Shown here: piece by piece, positions 32,371 through 40,876 of the stretch
Numbering within the stretch: the first letter of the stretch is position 1
How the letters are laid out: the number at the start of each line of letters is the position of its first letter
Source: JBMDXB01 sp048594975
GTDB taxonomy: Bacteria > Acidobacteriota > Vicinamibacteria > Vicinamibacterales > 2-12-FULL-66-21
Length of the DNA: 64,000 nucleotides
Reading direction: 5' to 3'
NCBI GenBank assembly: GCA_048594975.1
Contig: JBMDXQ010000101.1
Coordinates: forward strand, 1 to 64,000
Position numbers and translations under genes: made by a program
The notes under the pieces: generated by a model
The model's database searches: none
What the model saw: only the letters and a program-made list of their open reading frames with translations
Told to the model about the DNA's origin: nothing

Positions 32371-33174
32371 ATGCGCACGGCACTCACAATTGCGGGGAGC
32401 GACTCGGGCGGCGGCGCCGGGATCCAGGCGGATCTGAAGACGTTCGCGGCGCACGGCGTGTTCGGGACCAGCGTGATCACGGCGGTCACGGCGCAGAACA
32501 CCGTCGGCGTGAGCGCCTGGCAGGCGCTGCCGGCCGACCTCGTAACCGCGCAGATCGAAGCGGTCGCGGGCGATATCGGTGCCGACGCGGTCAAGACCGG
32601 GATGCTCGCCAACGCCGCCATCGTGGAGGCGGTCGGCGCCGCCATCGAGAGCCTGGATCTCCCGCTCGTGGTCGTCGACCCGGTCATGGTGGCCAAGGGC
32701 GGCGACCGGCTGCTCGAGGAGGAGGCGATCGCGGCGATGCGCTCGGAACTGCTGCCGCGCGCGCACGCCGTGACGCCGAACATCCCCGAGGCGGAGGTCA
32801 TTGCTGCGATGCGCATCCGCTCGATCGCCGACATGCACCGCGCCGGCGATCGCATCCTCGCGCTCGGCCCGCACGTCGTCGTCGTCAAGGGTGGCCACCT
32901 CGACTCGCCCGAAGCCGTCGACGTCGTGTGCACGCGCCAGGGCGCGTTCGAGCTGCGCTCGCCGCGCATCCCCGGAACCGCCACGCACGGTACCGGCTGC
33001 ACCCTCGCCGCGGCGATCGCCGCCAACCTGGCGCTTGGCTCCGGCGACAGGCAGGCGATCGAGGAGGCGCGCGCGTACCTGCTCGGCGCGATGCGCCATG
33101 CCCCGCGCATCGGGCGCGGGCACGGCCCCCTGAACCATTTCTGGCGCGCGGTATACTCAAAGGATGGGGCCTGA
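32371..33174 (+). CDS. thiD: Hydroxymethylpyrimidine (phosphate) kinase
   Basis: 267 residues, ribokinase-like fold. MRTALTIAGSDSGGGAGIQA begins the protein with the HMP-binding motif; DAVKTGMLANAAIVEAVGAA, VVVDPVMVAKGGDRLLEEEA, LPRAHAVTPNIPEAEVIA and the anion-hole GTATHGTGCTLAAAIAANLA (catalytic Asp replaced in motif 'THGTGC' as usual for ThiD) follow. It phosphorylates HMP and HMP-P for thiamine synthesis. ATG 32371 is preferred over the upstream TTG in frame because it starts at the family consensus. Its end overlaps moaE by 11 bases. Confidence 0.93.
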   Translation: MRTALTIAGSDSGGGAGIQADLKTFAAHGVFGTSVITAVTAQNTVGVSAWQALPADLVTAQIEAVAGDIGADAVKTGMLANAAIVEAVGAAIESLDLPLVVVDPVMVAKGGDRLLEEEAIAAMRSELLPRAHAVTPNIPEAEVIAAMRIRSIADMHRAGDRILALGPHVVVVKGGHLDSPEAVDVVCTRQGAFELRSPRIPGTATHGTGCTLAAAIAANLALGSGDRQAIEEARAYLLGAMRHAPRIGRGHGPLNHFWRAVYSKDGA

Positions 33175-33658
33175 GGCGACCGGGCCGGCCGTACGGTATC
33201 TCGTCACCGACGCGCCGCTCGACGCCGCGGCCGTCGCCGCCGCCGTCGCCGCCCTGGGGTGCGGCGCCGTGACGACGTTCCTCGGCGTCGTGCGCGCGGA
33301 AAACGCCGGTCGCCGCGTCCTCTGGCTGGACTACGAGGCCTACGCGCCGCTCGCGCGCCGGTCGTTCGAAGCCATCGCGCGCGAGGCGGCGGATCGGTGG
33401 CCGGCAGCGCGGCTGGCAATTCACCACCGTACCGGGCGGCTCGAGATCGGGGAGACGAGCGTCGCGATTGCCGCCGCCGCTCCGCACCGGGGCGACGCGT
33501 TCGCCGCGTGCCGCTACGCGATCGAACGCGTCAAGCAGATCGCCCCCATCTGGAAGCACGAGCACTTCGAGGGCGGCGAGGTCTGGATTGAAGGCGCCAC
33601 GGCCGACCTGCACGACGAGGCGGCGCGCCGCGCGGCGTTCGAGCGCGCATGCTCGTGA
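33164..33658 (+). CDS. moaE: Molybdopterin synthase catalytic subunit MoaE
   Basis: 164 residues. GCGAVTTFLGVVRAENAGRR, LDYEAYAPLARRSFEAIARE, IHHRTGRLEIGETSVAIAAA and the active-site segment AIERVKQIAPIWKHEHFEGG (conserved Lys residues) define MoaE. With thiocarboxylated MoaD it converts precursor Z to molybdopterin. It overlaps thiD upstream (11 bases) and moaD downstream (10 bases), so the three are translated as a coupled unit. The MobA-like gene at 15 kb would act later in the same pathway. Confidence 0.93.
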   Translation: MGPEATGPAVRYLVTDAPLDAAAVAAAVAALGCGAVTTFLGVVRAENAGRRVLWLDYEAYAPLARRSFEAIAREAADRWPAARLAIHHRTGRLEIGETSVAIAAAAPHRGDAFAACRYAIERVKQIAPIWKHEHFEGGEVWIEGATADLHDEAARRAAFERACS

Positions 33659-33936
33659 GGGTCCGGCTCTTCGCCCGCCTGCGCGAGATTGCCGACGCCG
33701 CCGAGCTGCCAGTGGAGGTCCCGGACGGGAGCGACGCCGCCACCCTGTGGGAGCATCTCGCACACCGCTATCCCGGGCTGGCGCCCTACCGCGCCTCCGT
33801 CTCCTGCGCCGTGAACGAGGAGTACGCGAGGTTCACGACGCCGCTGAAGGACGGCGACGAGGTCGCCTTCCTGCCGCCGGTCTCCGGAGGCACAAACATC
33901 GTGGATTGCGGGCTACCGAATGGGGGATTGGATTGA
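33649..33936 (+). CDS. moaD: MoaD molybdopterin synthase sulfur carrier with 14-residue extension past Gly-Gly
   Basis: 95 residues, ubiquitin-like fold: MLVRVRLFARLREIADAAEL, LWEHLAHRYPGLAPYRA, CAVNEEYARFTTPLKDGDEV, AFLPPVSGG. MoaD must end in a free Gly-Gly so that the C-terminus can be adenylated and thiocarboxylated, and it normally stops right there. Here Gly80-Gly81 is followed by TNIVDCGLPNGGLD before the TGA. The extra codons come from the repeat-rich spacer between moaD and prfA, so the original stop seems to have been lost. Either the tail is removed by a protease, or another MoaD copy serves, or the stop was lost by a sequence error. The new tail ends in Gly-Gly-Leu-Asp, not Gly-Gly. 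Confidence 0.88.
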   Translation: MLVRVRLFARLREIADAAELPVEVPDGSDAATLWEHLAHRYPGLAPYRASVSCAVNEEYARFTTPLKDGDEVAFLPPVSGGTNIVDCGLPNGGLD

Positions 33937-33993
33937 GGTTGAGGATTGTCGATTGGAAGCGAGCGCGATCGCATCGCAGGTCCTGACGGGCGG

Positions 33994-34134
33994 TGACTCC
34001 GAGAGTGACCTTGGCTCCGGCTCCGACTCCGGCTCCGGCTCGAACTCTGACTCTGCCTCCGACTCCGACTTGGACTCTGACTCTGACTCCGACTCTGACT
34101 TGGACTCTGACTCCGACTCTGACTTTCGATTAGC
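33994..34134. repeat. Hexanucleotide GACTCY repeat array between moaD and prfA
   Basis: About 23 degenerate tandem hexamers (GACTCT, GACTCC, GACTTG, GGCTCC). The 6-base period reads as Ser-Asp repeats on plus and Ser-Glu repeats on minus, which creates spurious ORFs. It is preceded by a GATTG-rich stretch (33904-33958). It ends 15 bases before the prfA start, so the repeat forms part of the prfA leader. Confidence 0.9.
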
Positions 34135-34149
34135 GATGTTCGACTCACC

Positions 34150-35226
34150 ATGTTCGACAAACTGAGCTCGATCGAAGCGCGATACGACCAGCTGATGCAC
34201 GAGATGGCGGAGCCCGCCGTCCAGTCGGACCCCGCGCGCTTCCGCAGCCACTCGAAGGCGCTGGCCGACATCCAGCCGCTCGTCGAGCGCTTCCGCGTGT
34301 ACCGGTCGGTCACGGCGCAGATTGCCGCCACCGAGGACCTGCTGAAGGACCCGGACATGCGGGAGCTCGCGCAGGAGGAGCTGCGCCAGCTGCAGGCACG
34401 CAGCGAGGCGCTGCTCGCCGAGATTCGGCTCCTGCTGGTGCCGAAGGACCCCAACGACGCGAAAAACGTCGTCGTGGAAATCCGCGCCGGGACGGGCGGA
34501 GACGAGGCGGCGCTGTTTGCCTCCGACCTGTTCCGCATGTACGCGCGCTACGCCGAACGCCAGGGATGGAAGGTCGAGGTCCTGAACCTGAGCGAAACCG
34601 GCGTCGGCGGGACCAAGGAAGTCGTGGCGCTGATCGAGGGGCGCAACGTCTACAGCCGCCTCAAGTACGAGAGCGGCGTCCACCGCGTGCAGCGCGTGCC
34701 GGCAACGGAGGCGAGCGGACGCATCCACACCTCGACGGCGACCGTCGCGGTGCTGCCCGAAGCCGAAGAGGTGGACGTCCAGATCAGCGAGAAAGACCTG
34801 CGCATCGACACGTTCTGCTCGAGCGGACCCGGCGGCCAGAGTGTCAACACCACCTACTCGGCGGTCCGCATCACCCACCTCCCGACCGGGATCGTCGTGT
34901 CGCAGCAGGACGAGAAGTCCCAGATCAAGAACAAAGCGAAGGCGATGAAGGTGCTGCGCTCGCGGCTCTACGAGATGGAGCTGCGCAAGCAGCAGGAGGC
35001 CATCGCGAAAGACCGCCGTACGCAGGTCGGTACCGGCGATCGCTCCGAGAAGATCCGGACCTACAACTTCCGCGAGAACCGGATCACCGACCACCGGATC
35101 GGCTACACGATGCACCGGCTCGCCGAAGCGCTGGACGGTGACCTCGGCGAGCTGCTCGAGACCATCTCCGCCCACTTCCAGTCCGAGAAGCTGAAGGAGG
35201 CCACCACCGCCGACAGTCCCGCGTGA
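34150..35226 (+). CDS. prfA: Peptide chain release factor 1
   Basis: 358 residues, the usual RF1 length. The stop-codon recognition motif PAT is in HRVQRVPATEASGRIHTSTA (about residues 184-186), which marks RF1 rather than RF2 (SPF). The peptidyl-tRNA hydrolysis motif is GPGGQSVNTTYSAVRITHLP (about 228-231), whose Gln is the methylation site. RF1 reads UAA and UAG. The next gene, prmC, encodes the methyltransferase that modifies this Gln, and they overlap as TGATG. Start ATG follows the hexamer repeat array; no clear Shine-Dalgarno precedes it. Confidence 0.97.
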   Translation: MFDKLSSIEARYDQLMHEMAEPAVQSDPARFRSHSKALADIQPLVERFRVYRSVTAQIAATEDLLKDPDMRELAQEELRQLQARSEALLAEIRLLLVPKDPNDAKNVVVEIRAGTGGDEAALFASDLFRMYARYAERQGWKVEVLNLSETGVGGTKEVVALIEGRNVYSRLKYESGVHRVQRVPATEASGRIHTSTATVAVLPEAEEVDVQISEKDLRIDTFCSSGPGGQSVNTTYSAVRITHLPTGIVVSQQDEKSQIKNKAKAMKVLRSRLYEMELRKQQEAIAKDRRTQVGTGDRSEKIRTYNFRENRITDHRIGYTMHRLAEALDGDLGELLETISAHFQSEKLKEATTADSPA

Positions 35227-36074
35227 TGGCATCGCTCCACGAGCATCTCGCCGAAGCGCGCCACCGCTTCGAACGCTGCGGCATCACACCCGAAGAGGCC
35301 GCGATCGACGCAGAAGTCCTCGCACGCCACGTGCTCGGGTGGGACCGTGCCGCGCTGCTCGCGCACGCCCCCGGTGCGCCCCCTGGCGGTTTCGACGAGC
35401 GCTTCGCGGCGCTCGTGGACAGGCGCTGCGACCGCGAGCCGGTCGCGCTGATCGTCGGCGAGCGCGAGTTCTGGGGGCTCTCCTTCGAGGTGACGCGCGA
35501 CGTCCTCGTCCCCCGGCCGGAGACCGAGTTCGTCGTCGAGGCCGCGCTCGAGCTCGCGGCGGCTGGCGCGGTGAGGCGCCTCGTAGACGTCGGCACGGGT
35601 AGCGGCTGCATCGCCGTCGCGCTGGCGGTGGCGCTGCCCGGCGCCCAGATTGTGGCGACCGACGTCTCCCCGGCTGCGCTCGCGGTCGCCGCCCGCAACG
35701 CCGCGCGCCACGACGTGCAGGCGCGCATCACGTTCGTCCACGGCCCGCTGCTCGACGCCGTCGAGGGCCGTGCCGACCTGATTGTGTCCAATCCACCCTA
35801 CGTGGCGACATCAGACATCGCAACCCTGCCGCCAGAGGTCCTGAACTTCGAGCCGCACGACGCGTTGCTCGCAGGGGCCGACGGGCTCGCGGTCATCCGC
35901 CGGCTCCTCGAGACCGCCGCGGGACATCTTGCGCCGTCCGGTCACCTCGTTGTTGAATTCGGGTTCGGGCAGGCGGCCGCCGTCTCGGGCATCGCCGCCG
36001 GCGCCGGCTGGCGCCTGGTGGCAATGCACCAGGACCTGCAGCAGATACCGCGCGTTGCCGTGCTCGGGAGGTAG
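35226..36074 (+). CDS. prmC: Release factor glutamine N5-methyltransferase
   Basis: 282 residues from ATG 35226, with a possible GTG one codon earlier. The N-terminal helical bundle is followed by REPVALIVGEREFWGLSFEV, VLVPRPETEFVVEAALE, the SAM motif LVDVGTGSGCIAVALAVALP and the active-site LIVSNPPYVATSDIATLPPE (NPPY binds the Gln side chain). It methylates the GGQ Gln of RF1/RF2. Coupled to prfA by TGATG overlap, followed three bases later by the HIT gene. Confidence 0.95.
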   Translation: MASLHEHLAEARHRFERCGITPEEAAIDAEVLARHVLGWDRAALLAHAPGAPPGGFDERFAALVDRRCDREPVALIVGEREFWGLSFEVTRDVLVPRPETEFVVEAALELAAAGAVRRLVDVGTGSGCIAVALAVALPGAQIVATDVSPAALAVAARNAARHDVQARITFVHGPLLDAVEGRADLIVSNPPYVATSDIATLPPEVLNFEPHDALLAGADGLAVIRRLLETAAGHLAPSGHLVVEFGFGQAAAVSGIAAGAGWRLVAMHQDLQQIPRVAVLGR

Positions 36075-36077
36075 CGG

Positions 36078-36422
36078 ATGGCCGATTGCCTGTTCTGCCG
36101 CATCATCGCGGGCGAAATCCCCGGGACGATCGTCCACCAGGACGACCGCATCGTCGCCTTCAAGGACGTGAACCCGCAGGCGCCGATGCACGTCCTCGTC
36201 GTGCCGCGCCGTCACATCGCCAGCCTCAACGACCTGTCCACGGATGACGACGGCCTGGTCGGCGAGATGATCCGTCGCGCGGCCGCGCTCGCGAAGGAGC
36301 ACGGCCATGCCGGGCGCGGCTACCGGACGGTGTTCAACTGCAACGCCGACGCCGGCCAGACCGTCTTCCACATCCACCTGCACGTCCTCGGCGGCCGCCC
36401 GTTCAAGTGGCCACCGGGTTAA
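36078..36422 (+). CDS. HIT-family nucleotide hydrolase/transferase (HinT-like)
   Basis: 114 residues. CLFCRIIAGEIPGTIVHQDD with a CxxC pair at the N-terminus, FKDVNPQAPMHVLVVPRRHI and the triad motif GQTVFHIHLHVLGGRPFKWP (HIHLH near residues 98-102) define the Hint branch, purine nucleoside phosphoramidases. Third gene of the prfA-prmC operon. Its stop codon touches the first unit of an inverted repeat array that fills the gap to the convergent GNAT gene. Confidence 0.95.
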   Translation: MADCLFCRIIAGEIPGTIVHQDDRIVAFKDVNPQAPMHVLVVPRRHIASLNDLSTDDDGLVGEMIRRAAALAKEHGHAGRGYRTVFNCNADAGQTVFHIHLHVLGGRPFKWPPG

Positions 36423-36612
36423 TCCCTCATCCCTGATCGCTGATCCTGAATCCCTGATCCTGAATAATCCTGAATCGCTGATCCTGAATCGATCGCTGAT
36501 CCCGAATCACCGATGTGAATCTGGCTTGCGAGATTCAGGATTGGAGGATTCAGGATTGAGGATGCACGATCAGGGATTCAGGATCAGCGATTATCAGGGA
36601 TCAGGGATTGTG
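36421..36612. repeat. Inverted heptamer-type repeat array between HIT and GNAT genes
   Basis: The left arm (36421-36510) repeats CCTGATC/CCTGAATC-type units; the right arm (36530-36612) repeats the complementary GATTCAGGAT/GATCAGGGAT units. The transcript of either strand could fold into a long imperfect hairpin, a natural bidirectional terminator for these convergent genes. The array reaches into the GNAT reading frame: its last residues (SLIPDNR) are encoded by repeat units. Confidence 0.85.
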
Positions 36613-37441
36613 TGAGCAGATAGTGGCCGCGCGAGCCGTCCGGCGACCGGCAGAAGTCGACCGCCTCGTAGCCTCGCTCGAAGTAAGCCCTGAAGATCTG
36701 GCGGGCCGCCATGCGCCACTCGAACGCGAGGTCCGGGTTGCACTCCTGCATGTCACGGAAACGTGCCGGAATCTCGACCAGCACCCGCGGCGCATCCCGG
36801 TGATCGGCCGCCGGACCGGGGGCGAGCCAGTTGCCGGCGCGCATCGACGGGTTCACGACCGGCGTCGTCGCCGCGTCGGCGAACGACGGCCGGGCCGCAC
36901 CGGAGATGCGGCTCAGCACGTGCGGCGACGCCAGGTGCCACTCCACGATGAACCGATCGGTCGGCGTCCCGCGGTGCAGCGGGCTGCTCGACTCCCCGTA
37001 GACGTTCTCCACGTACTCGCGAACGACGACGCCCAGCTTGGCGAAGTTGAGGTGGGCGTTCGCCGACTGGAGTGGATCGTAGGTCCACTCGATCAGCTCG
37101 ACGCCCGCGCGCATTGCGTGCTCGCGCTGCGCCAGCTTCAGCCGCGTACCGATCCCCGACCCGCGGGCATCCGCGGTCACGCCGAGCATGTGCGACCACT
37201 GGGTCGGCCGACCGGCCTTGACCGCGGCCAGCGAGTACGCGAACCCCTTCAGCGCGCCCGCGGCATCGAACGCACCGAGCAGCAGGCCGCCGCGCTTGAT
37301 CGTCACGACGAGAATCGGGAGCGACACGAGGTCCTCACCGCTGGGGTATTCCCAGACGACGCGCTCGAGCTCGACCACGCGACGGCATTCCTCGAGCGTC
37401 GTGAGCGGCCGGATCAGCATGGCGGATGGCGTGGAGTTCAC
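36584..37441 (-). CDS. GNAT-family acetyltransferase (COG3375-like)
   Basis: 285 residues. IRPLTTLEECRRVVELERVV begins the GNAT fold, and HMLGVTADARGSGIGTRLKL contains the acetyl-CoA pyrophosphate-binding motif (R-G-S-G-I-G). WTYDPLQSANAHLNFAKLGV and YGESSSPLHRGTPTDRFIVE are typical of a subgroup of unknown substrate. The GTG start overlaps the HAD gene's TGA (GTGA); an internal ATG at 37420 is also possible. The C-terminal seven residues are encoded by the neighbouring repeat array, so the native C-terminus was probably replaced. Confidence 0.85.
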   Translation of the reverse strand: MNSTPSAMLIRPLTTLEECRRVVELERVVWEYPSGEDLVSLPILVVTIKRGGLLLGAFDAAGALKGFAYSLAAVKAGRPTQWSHMLGVTADARGSGIGTRLKLAQREHAMRAGVELIEWTYDPLQSANAHLNFAKLGVVVREYVENVYGESSSPLHRGTPTDRFIVEWHLASPHVLSRISGAARPSFADAATTPVVNPSMRAGNWLAPGPAADHRDAPRVLVEIPARFRDMQECNPDLAFEWRMAARQIFRAYFERGYEAVDFCRSPDGSRGHYLLTQSLIPDNR

Positions 37442-38114
37442 AGCAGCGGCGGCAGGTCGCGCAGCGTCGTGATCACCGGGACCTCCGGCGGATGCGGGTC
37501 CGGCACGCCGCTGCGCGCGACCAGCACTGCCCGCATGCCGGCTCGCAGCGCGCCCTCGACGTCGTGCGCGTAACTGTCACCCACCATGACCGCCTCGGCG
37601 GCGGCGACGCCGGTCGCTTTCAGCGCCGCCTCGAAGATGCTCGGGTGCGGTTTCATGTAGCCGTGCTCGAACGAGGAGAGCGCGACGGCAAAGAGCCCCA
37701 CGAGCTCGAAGTGGCGCTCGAACGAGGCGAGGCACCGCTGCGTGTTCGAGATCAGCCCGATCTTGAGCCCGGCGCGGTGCAGCCCGCGCAGCACCTCGCC
37801 TACTTCCTCGTAGAGCGAGAAATGATGGCAGGCGGCCCATTCGTCGAAGATGGCCTGCGCCGCCGCGTCCAGCGACGGGCCCGACCCGCCCATGCACTCG
37901 ATGATCCGCCGCGTATAGCGGAGGAACAGCTGCGGATCGTAGATGCCGCCATGCGCCTCGAGCAGCGGGGATGCCGCGGCGACCGCGTGGTCGAACAGCG
38001 CCGGATCGACCGCGATGCCGTAACGCGCGCAGAACTCACGGTACCCTTCGCCCTGGAAGGTCGGCCTGGATAGATCAAGGTGAAGTCGACGTCGAAGAAG
38101 ACCGCCCTGGTCAC
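37438..38114 (-). pseudogene. HAD-superfamily hydrolase with a one-base deletion near its 5' end
   Basis: GTG at 38114 starts VTRAVFFDVDFTLIYPG, containing the HAD nucleophile motif (D-V-D-F-T). The rest of the protein lies one base out of phase: PTFQGEGYREFCARYGIA, GLKIGLISNTQRCLASFERH (motif II), HGYMKPHPSIFEAALKATG (motif III Lys) and EAVMVGDSYAHDVEGALRAG (motif IV). A missing C in GGCCGACC (about 38063-38067), where GGCCCGACC is expected, explains the shift. Both joins to neighbours (GTGA upstream and downstream) are intact, arguing for a recent mutation or a sequencing error rather than old decay. Confidence 0.85.
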
Positions 38115-39388
38115 CCCTCCGCCTCGTGCGGGCCGGCGATGGCAATCGACGCCCGCTCCGGGTCGAGGACCTCGGCGGCCGCCGCCGCGATCGCGGCGGG
38201 CGTGACCGCCGCCAGCAGCGAGGGCAGCCGCTGATCGTAGTCGAGGCCGAGGTCGAACAGCTCGGCGTTCTGGAGGAATGCCGCGATGGCCGGGTTGGTC
38301 TCGAACATCCGCGGGATGGACCCCACGAGGTAGTCGCGCGTCTCCGCCACTTCCCGGGCGCTGGGCCCGTGTGCCCCGAGCGCGCGTACTTCGTGATCGA
38401 TCGCATCGATGCACCGCTCCACGTCCGCCGGGTCCACGCCGGTGCGGACGAGCAGCGGACCCTCCCCGATGTTCGGGTCGCAGGAGCTGAAGGCGTAATA
38501 CGCCATTCCCTGGCGTTCCCGGATGTTCTCGGCAAGCCTGCCGCCGAGGCCGAACTGCCCGAGGATGTTGTTCATCATCCAGTAGGCGTAGTAGCGCGGA
38601 TCCAGACGCCGGATCGTCGCGAAGCCGTAGGCGATATCCGACTGCGGTTTGCCCGGCATCGCCAGCACTCGACGGCGGCGCCGCGAGGGCCTGGGCGCCG
38701 GCGGCACCGGCACCGGATCGAGCGCGGCCCCGTCCCACCCGCTCAGCGCCGCGGCCGCCCGGTCGAGTGCGCGGGCGGCACGGACGTCCCCGACAATGGC
38801 GAGCGACATGGCGGCGGGGACGATGTGGCAGCGATGAAAGGCCGCCATCGCCGCGCGGTCCACGCGCCCGAGACTCTCGACCGTGCCCTTGGAGCGGCGC
38901 GCGTAGGGATGGTCGGCCCCGTACATCAGCTCGAAGGCCGCCTCGACCGCACGCACCGCCGGGTTGTCCTCGTCCTGCCGGATGGCGGTGACGGACTCCG
39001 CACGCCGCGTCGCGATCTCCGCCTCGGGGAACGTCGGCTGCCGCGCCACGTCCACGACCAGCGCCAGCATCTCCTCGAAATCCTCGGCGAGGCAGGTGCA
39101 CGAGATCGACAGGATGTGACGAGTCGTAGCGATTCGCAGCGACACTCCGCGATCGTCGAGCTGCCCGGCGATCTCCTCGGCCGTGCGGCTGGCGGTACCG
39201 CGATCGAGGACTCGGCCGGTCAGAAACGCCAGGCCGGGCAGAGCGTGGGGCTCGGCCACGCTCCCCGCCCGGAAGGATGCGTCGATCGTCACTGCCGGCG
39301 TCGTGGTCGTCTCCTGGACGAGGACGACGGCGCCGGTGCCGAGTGTGGCCCGCTCCGGCGCGAGCCCGCGCGCGAGTCCGGTCGTCAT
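38111..39388 (-). CDS. M16-family peptidase-like subunit lacking the zinc motif
   Basis: 425 residues with the two-domain M16 (insulinase/processing peptidase) fold. At the place of the HxxEH motif it reads HALPGLAFLTGRVLDRGTAS, so the zinc ligands are missing. The R/Y motif of the second domain is kept (LAENIRERQGMAYYAFSSCD). In bacteria such inactive members pair with an active M16 subunit, here encoded directly upstream with a 4-base overlap. Together they would form a heterodimer of active and non-catalytic halves, degrading peptides. No signal peptide is evident, so probably cytoplasmic. Confidence 0.9.
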   Translation of the reverse strand: MTTGLARGLAPERATLGTGAVVLVQETTTTPAVTIDASFRAGSVAEPHALPGLAFLTGRVLDRGTASRTAEEIAGQLDDRGVSLRIATTRHILSISCTCLAEDFEEMLALVVDVARQPTFPEAEIATRRAESVTAIRQDEDNPAVRAVEAAFELMYGADHPYARRSKGTVESLGRVDRAAMAAFHRCHIVPAAMSLAIVGDVRAARALDRAAAALSGWDGAALDPVPVPPAPRPSRRRRRVLAMPGKPQSDIAYGFATIRRLDPRYYAYWMMNNILGQFGLGGRLAENIRERQGMAYYAFSSCDPNIGEGPLLVRTGVDPADVERCIDAIDHEVRALGAHGPSAREVAETRDYLVGSIPRMFETNPAIAAFLQNAELFDLGLDYDQRLPSLLAAVTPAAIAAAAAEVLDPERASIAIAGPHEAEG

Positions 39389-40695
39389 TGCGGCCTGCCG
39401 GGAATGAAGCGGCCCACCGTGCGTGCCGACGGCACCAGACGCCGCCGCGCGGCCTCTGCAATCTCGTCAACCGTCACGGCAGCAATCCGATCGACGACCG
39501 CGTCGGCGAACCCGGCACCGGTCACCGTCTCGAAGTAGCCGAGCTGATGCGCGATGTTCGTCACGCTGTCGTTCTCGAAGACCAGGCGCGCGAATAGCTG
39601 CCGGCGGGCGCGCGCGACCTCGCTCTCGGTGACGCCGTCGCGTCGAATCCGGTCGATGGCGTCCAGCGCCGCCCCCTCCAGCGTGTCGAGATCGACCCCG
39701 GCCATGGCGGTGAGCGAGATCGTGTACAGGAAGGGATCGCGGGTCGCCAGCAGCGCGCCGCCCACCGCTGACGCGAGACCACGTTCCACCAGCGCCGTGT
39801 AGAGTCTCGCCTTTCGCTGCGGCGGGACACCGCGAAAGCTCGACCACAGGTTCAGTCCCTTGGCGCCGGTGAGCACCGCGTCCAGCACGAGCGTCGCGAA
39901 GAAGTCGGGATCCGAGGCCGCGGGCGCGTGGTAGGCCAGCTTCAAGTACGCCGTCGTGCCCGCACGCTCCACATTCACGCGCCGCTCGCCGAGCTGGGGC
40001 GGCTCCGGCGCCTCGATCCGGGCCATTGGGCCGCCCTCTGCAATCGCTCCGAAGTGCCTCTCCACCCGGCTCAGCACATCGTCGGTGTCGACGTCGCCCA
40101 CGACCACGAGGGTGGCGTTGTTCGGCACGTAATACCGCCGGTAGTGCTCGAAGAGATCGTCACGAGTCATCGACCGCAAATCGTGCAGCCAGCCGATGGT
40201 GGGGTGACGGTAGGTGTGCACGCGCAAGGCGGTGGCCGTCACCTCGATGTCGAGCAGCTGTTCGGGGTCGTTCTCGCCCCCCTGCAGCTCGGAGATGATG
40301 ACGGTACGCTCCGCCTCGCACTCGGCCGGCTCGTACAGGCCGTTGTGCATCCGCTCCGCCTCGATGAAGAGCATCTGATCGAGCGAGCGGCGGCCCGCCG
40401 TCTCGAGATACGTCGTCTGGTCGATCCAGGTGTAGCCGTTCCACATCCCGCCGAACCGTTCGACGAGGCCTTTCATCTCGTCGCGAGGGATGTTGACGGT
40501 CCCCTTGAAATTCATGTGCTCGACCCAGTGCGACACACCCGTACGCCCGGGGCCCTCGTCGCGCGAGCCGACTCGATACCAGCACCACACCGACACCAGC
40601 GGCGCGGTGTGCACCTCGCGAACCAGCACCGTCAGGCCGTTCGAGAGTGTGTCGCGGCGGAGTGCGAGTGCAGAGGCCGTCTGCAGAGGACCCAT
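39385..40695 (-). CDS. M16-family zinc peptidase, active subunit
   Basis: 436 residues. Inverted zinc motif HxxEH is in TGVSHWVEHMNFKGTVNIPR, with the third ligand Glu about 77 residues on in ERTVIISELQGGENDP. DTLSNGLTVLVREVHTAPLV is the typical N-terminal strand. It pairs with the following zinc-less subunit (ATGA overlap). A TATAAT six bases upstream of ATG predicts a leaderless transcript that would cover both peptidase genes, the HAD and the GNAT gene. Confidence 0.93.
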   Translation of the reverse strand: MGPLQTASALALRRDTLSNGLTVLVREVHTAPLVSVWCWYRVGSRDEGPGRTGVSHWVEHMNFKGTVNIPRDEMKGLVERFGGMWNGYTWIDQTTYLETAGRRSLDQMLFIEAERMHNGLYEPAECEAERTVIISELQGGENDPEQLLDIEVTATALRVHTYRHPTIGWLHDLRSMTRDDLFEHYRRYYVPNNATLVVVGDVDTDDVLSRVERHFGAIAEGGPMARIEAPEPPQLGERRVNVERAGTTAYLKLAYHAPAASDPDFFATLVLDAVLTGAKGLNLWSSFRGVPPQRKARLYTALVERGLASAVGGALLATRDPFLYTISLTAMAGVDLDTLEGAALDAIDRIRRDGVTESEVARARRQLFARLVFENDSVTNIAHQLGYFETVTGAGFADAVVDRIAAVTVDEIAEAARRRLVPSARTVGRFIPGRPQ

Positions 40696-40701
40696 TCAGC
40701 A

Positions 40702-40707
40702 ATTATA
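40702..40707 (-). promoter_or_regulatory. TATAAT -10 box for leaderless M16 operon
   Basis: Minus-strand TATAAT (40707-40702) ends six bases before the ATG at 40695, so the predicted start point coincides with the start codon. No Shine-Dalgarno is present. Confidence 0.45.
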
Positions 40708-40876
40708 TCGGCCGCCCTGCGTCGGTATCGTCGCCCCTCCCGACCGGTGTCACGCAGTTTTCGGGCGAAAAACGCGCCGGCGCGTGGCGTCGCCCTTGTA
40801 TTTCGAGTTCCCAGGAATGCCGGTTGCCAGGTCAGCCATTGGACTGATGAGTTGGATGTATAGAGGGAGGACGCCC

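Noticed and set aside
33920..34165. 81-codon Ser-Asp repeat ORF, superficially like an Sdr adhesin
   Set aside because: Produced by the hexanucleotide array. No signal peptide or anchor, and the opposite strand is equally open.
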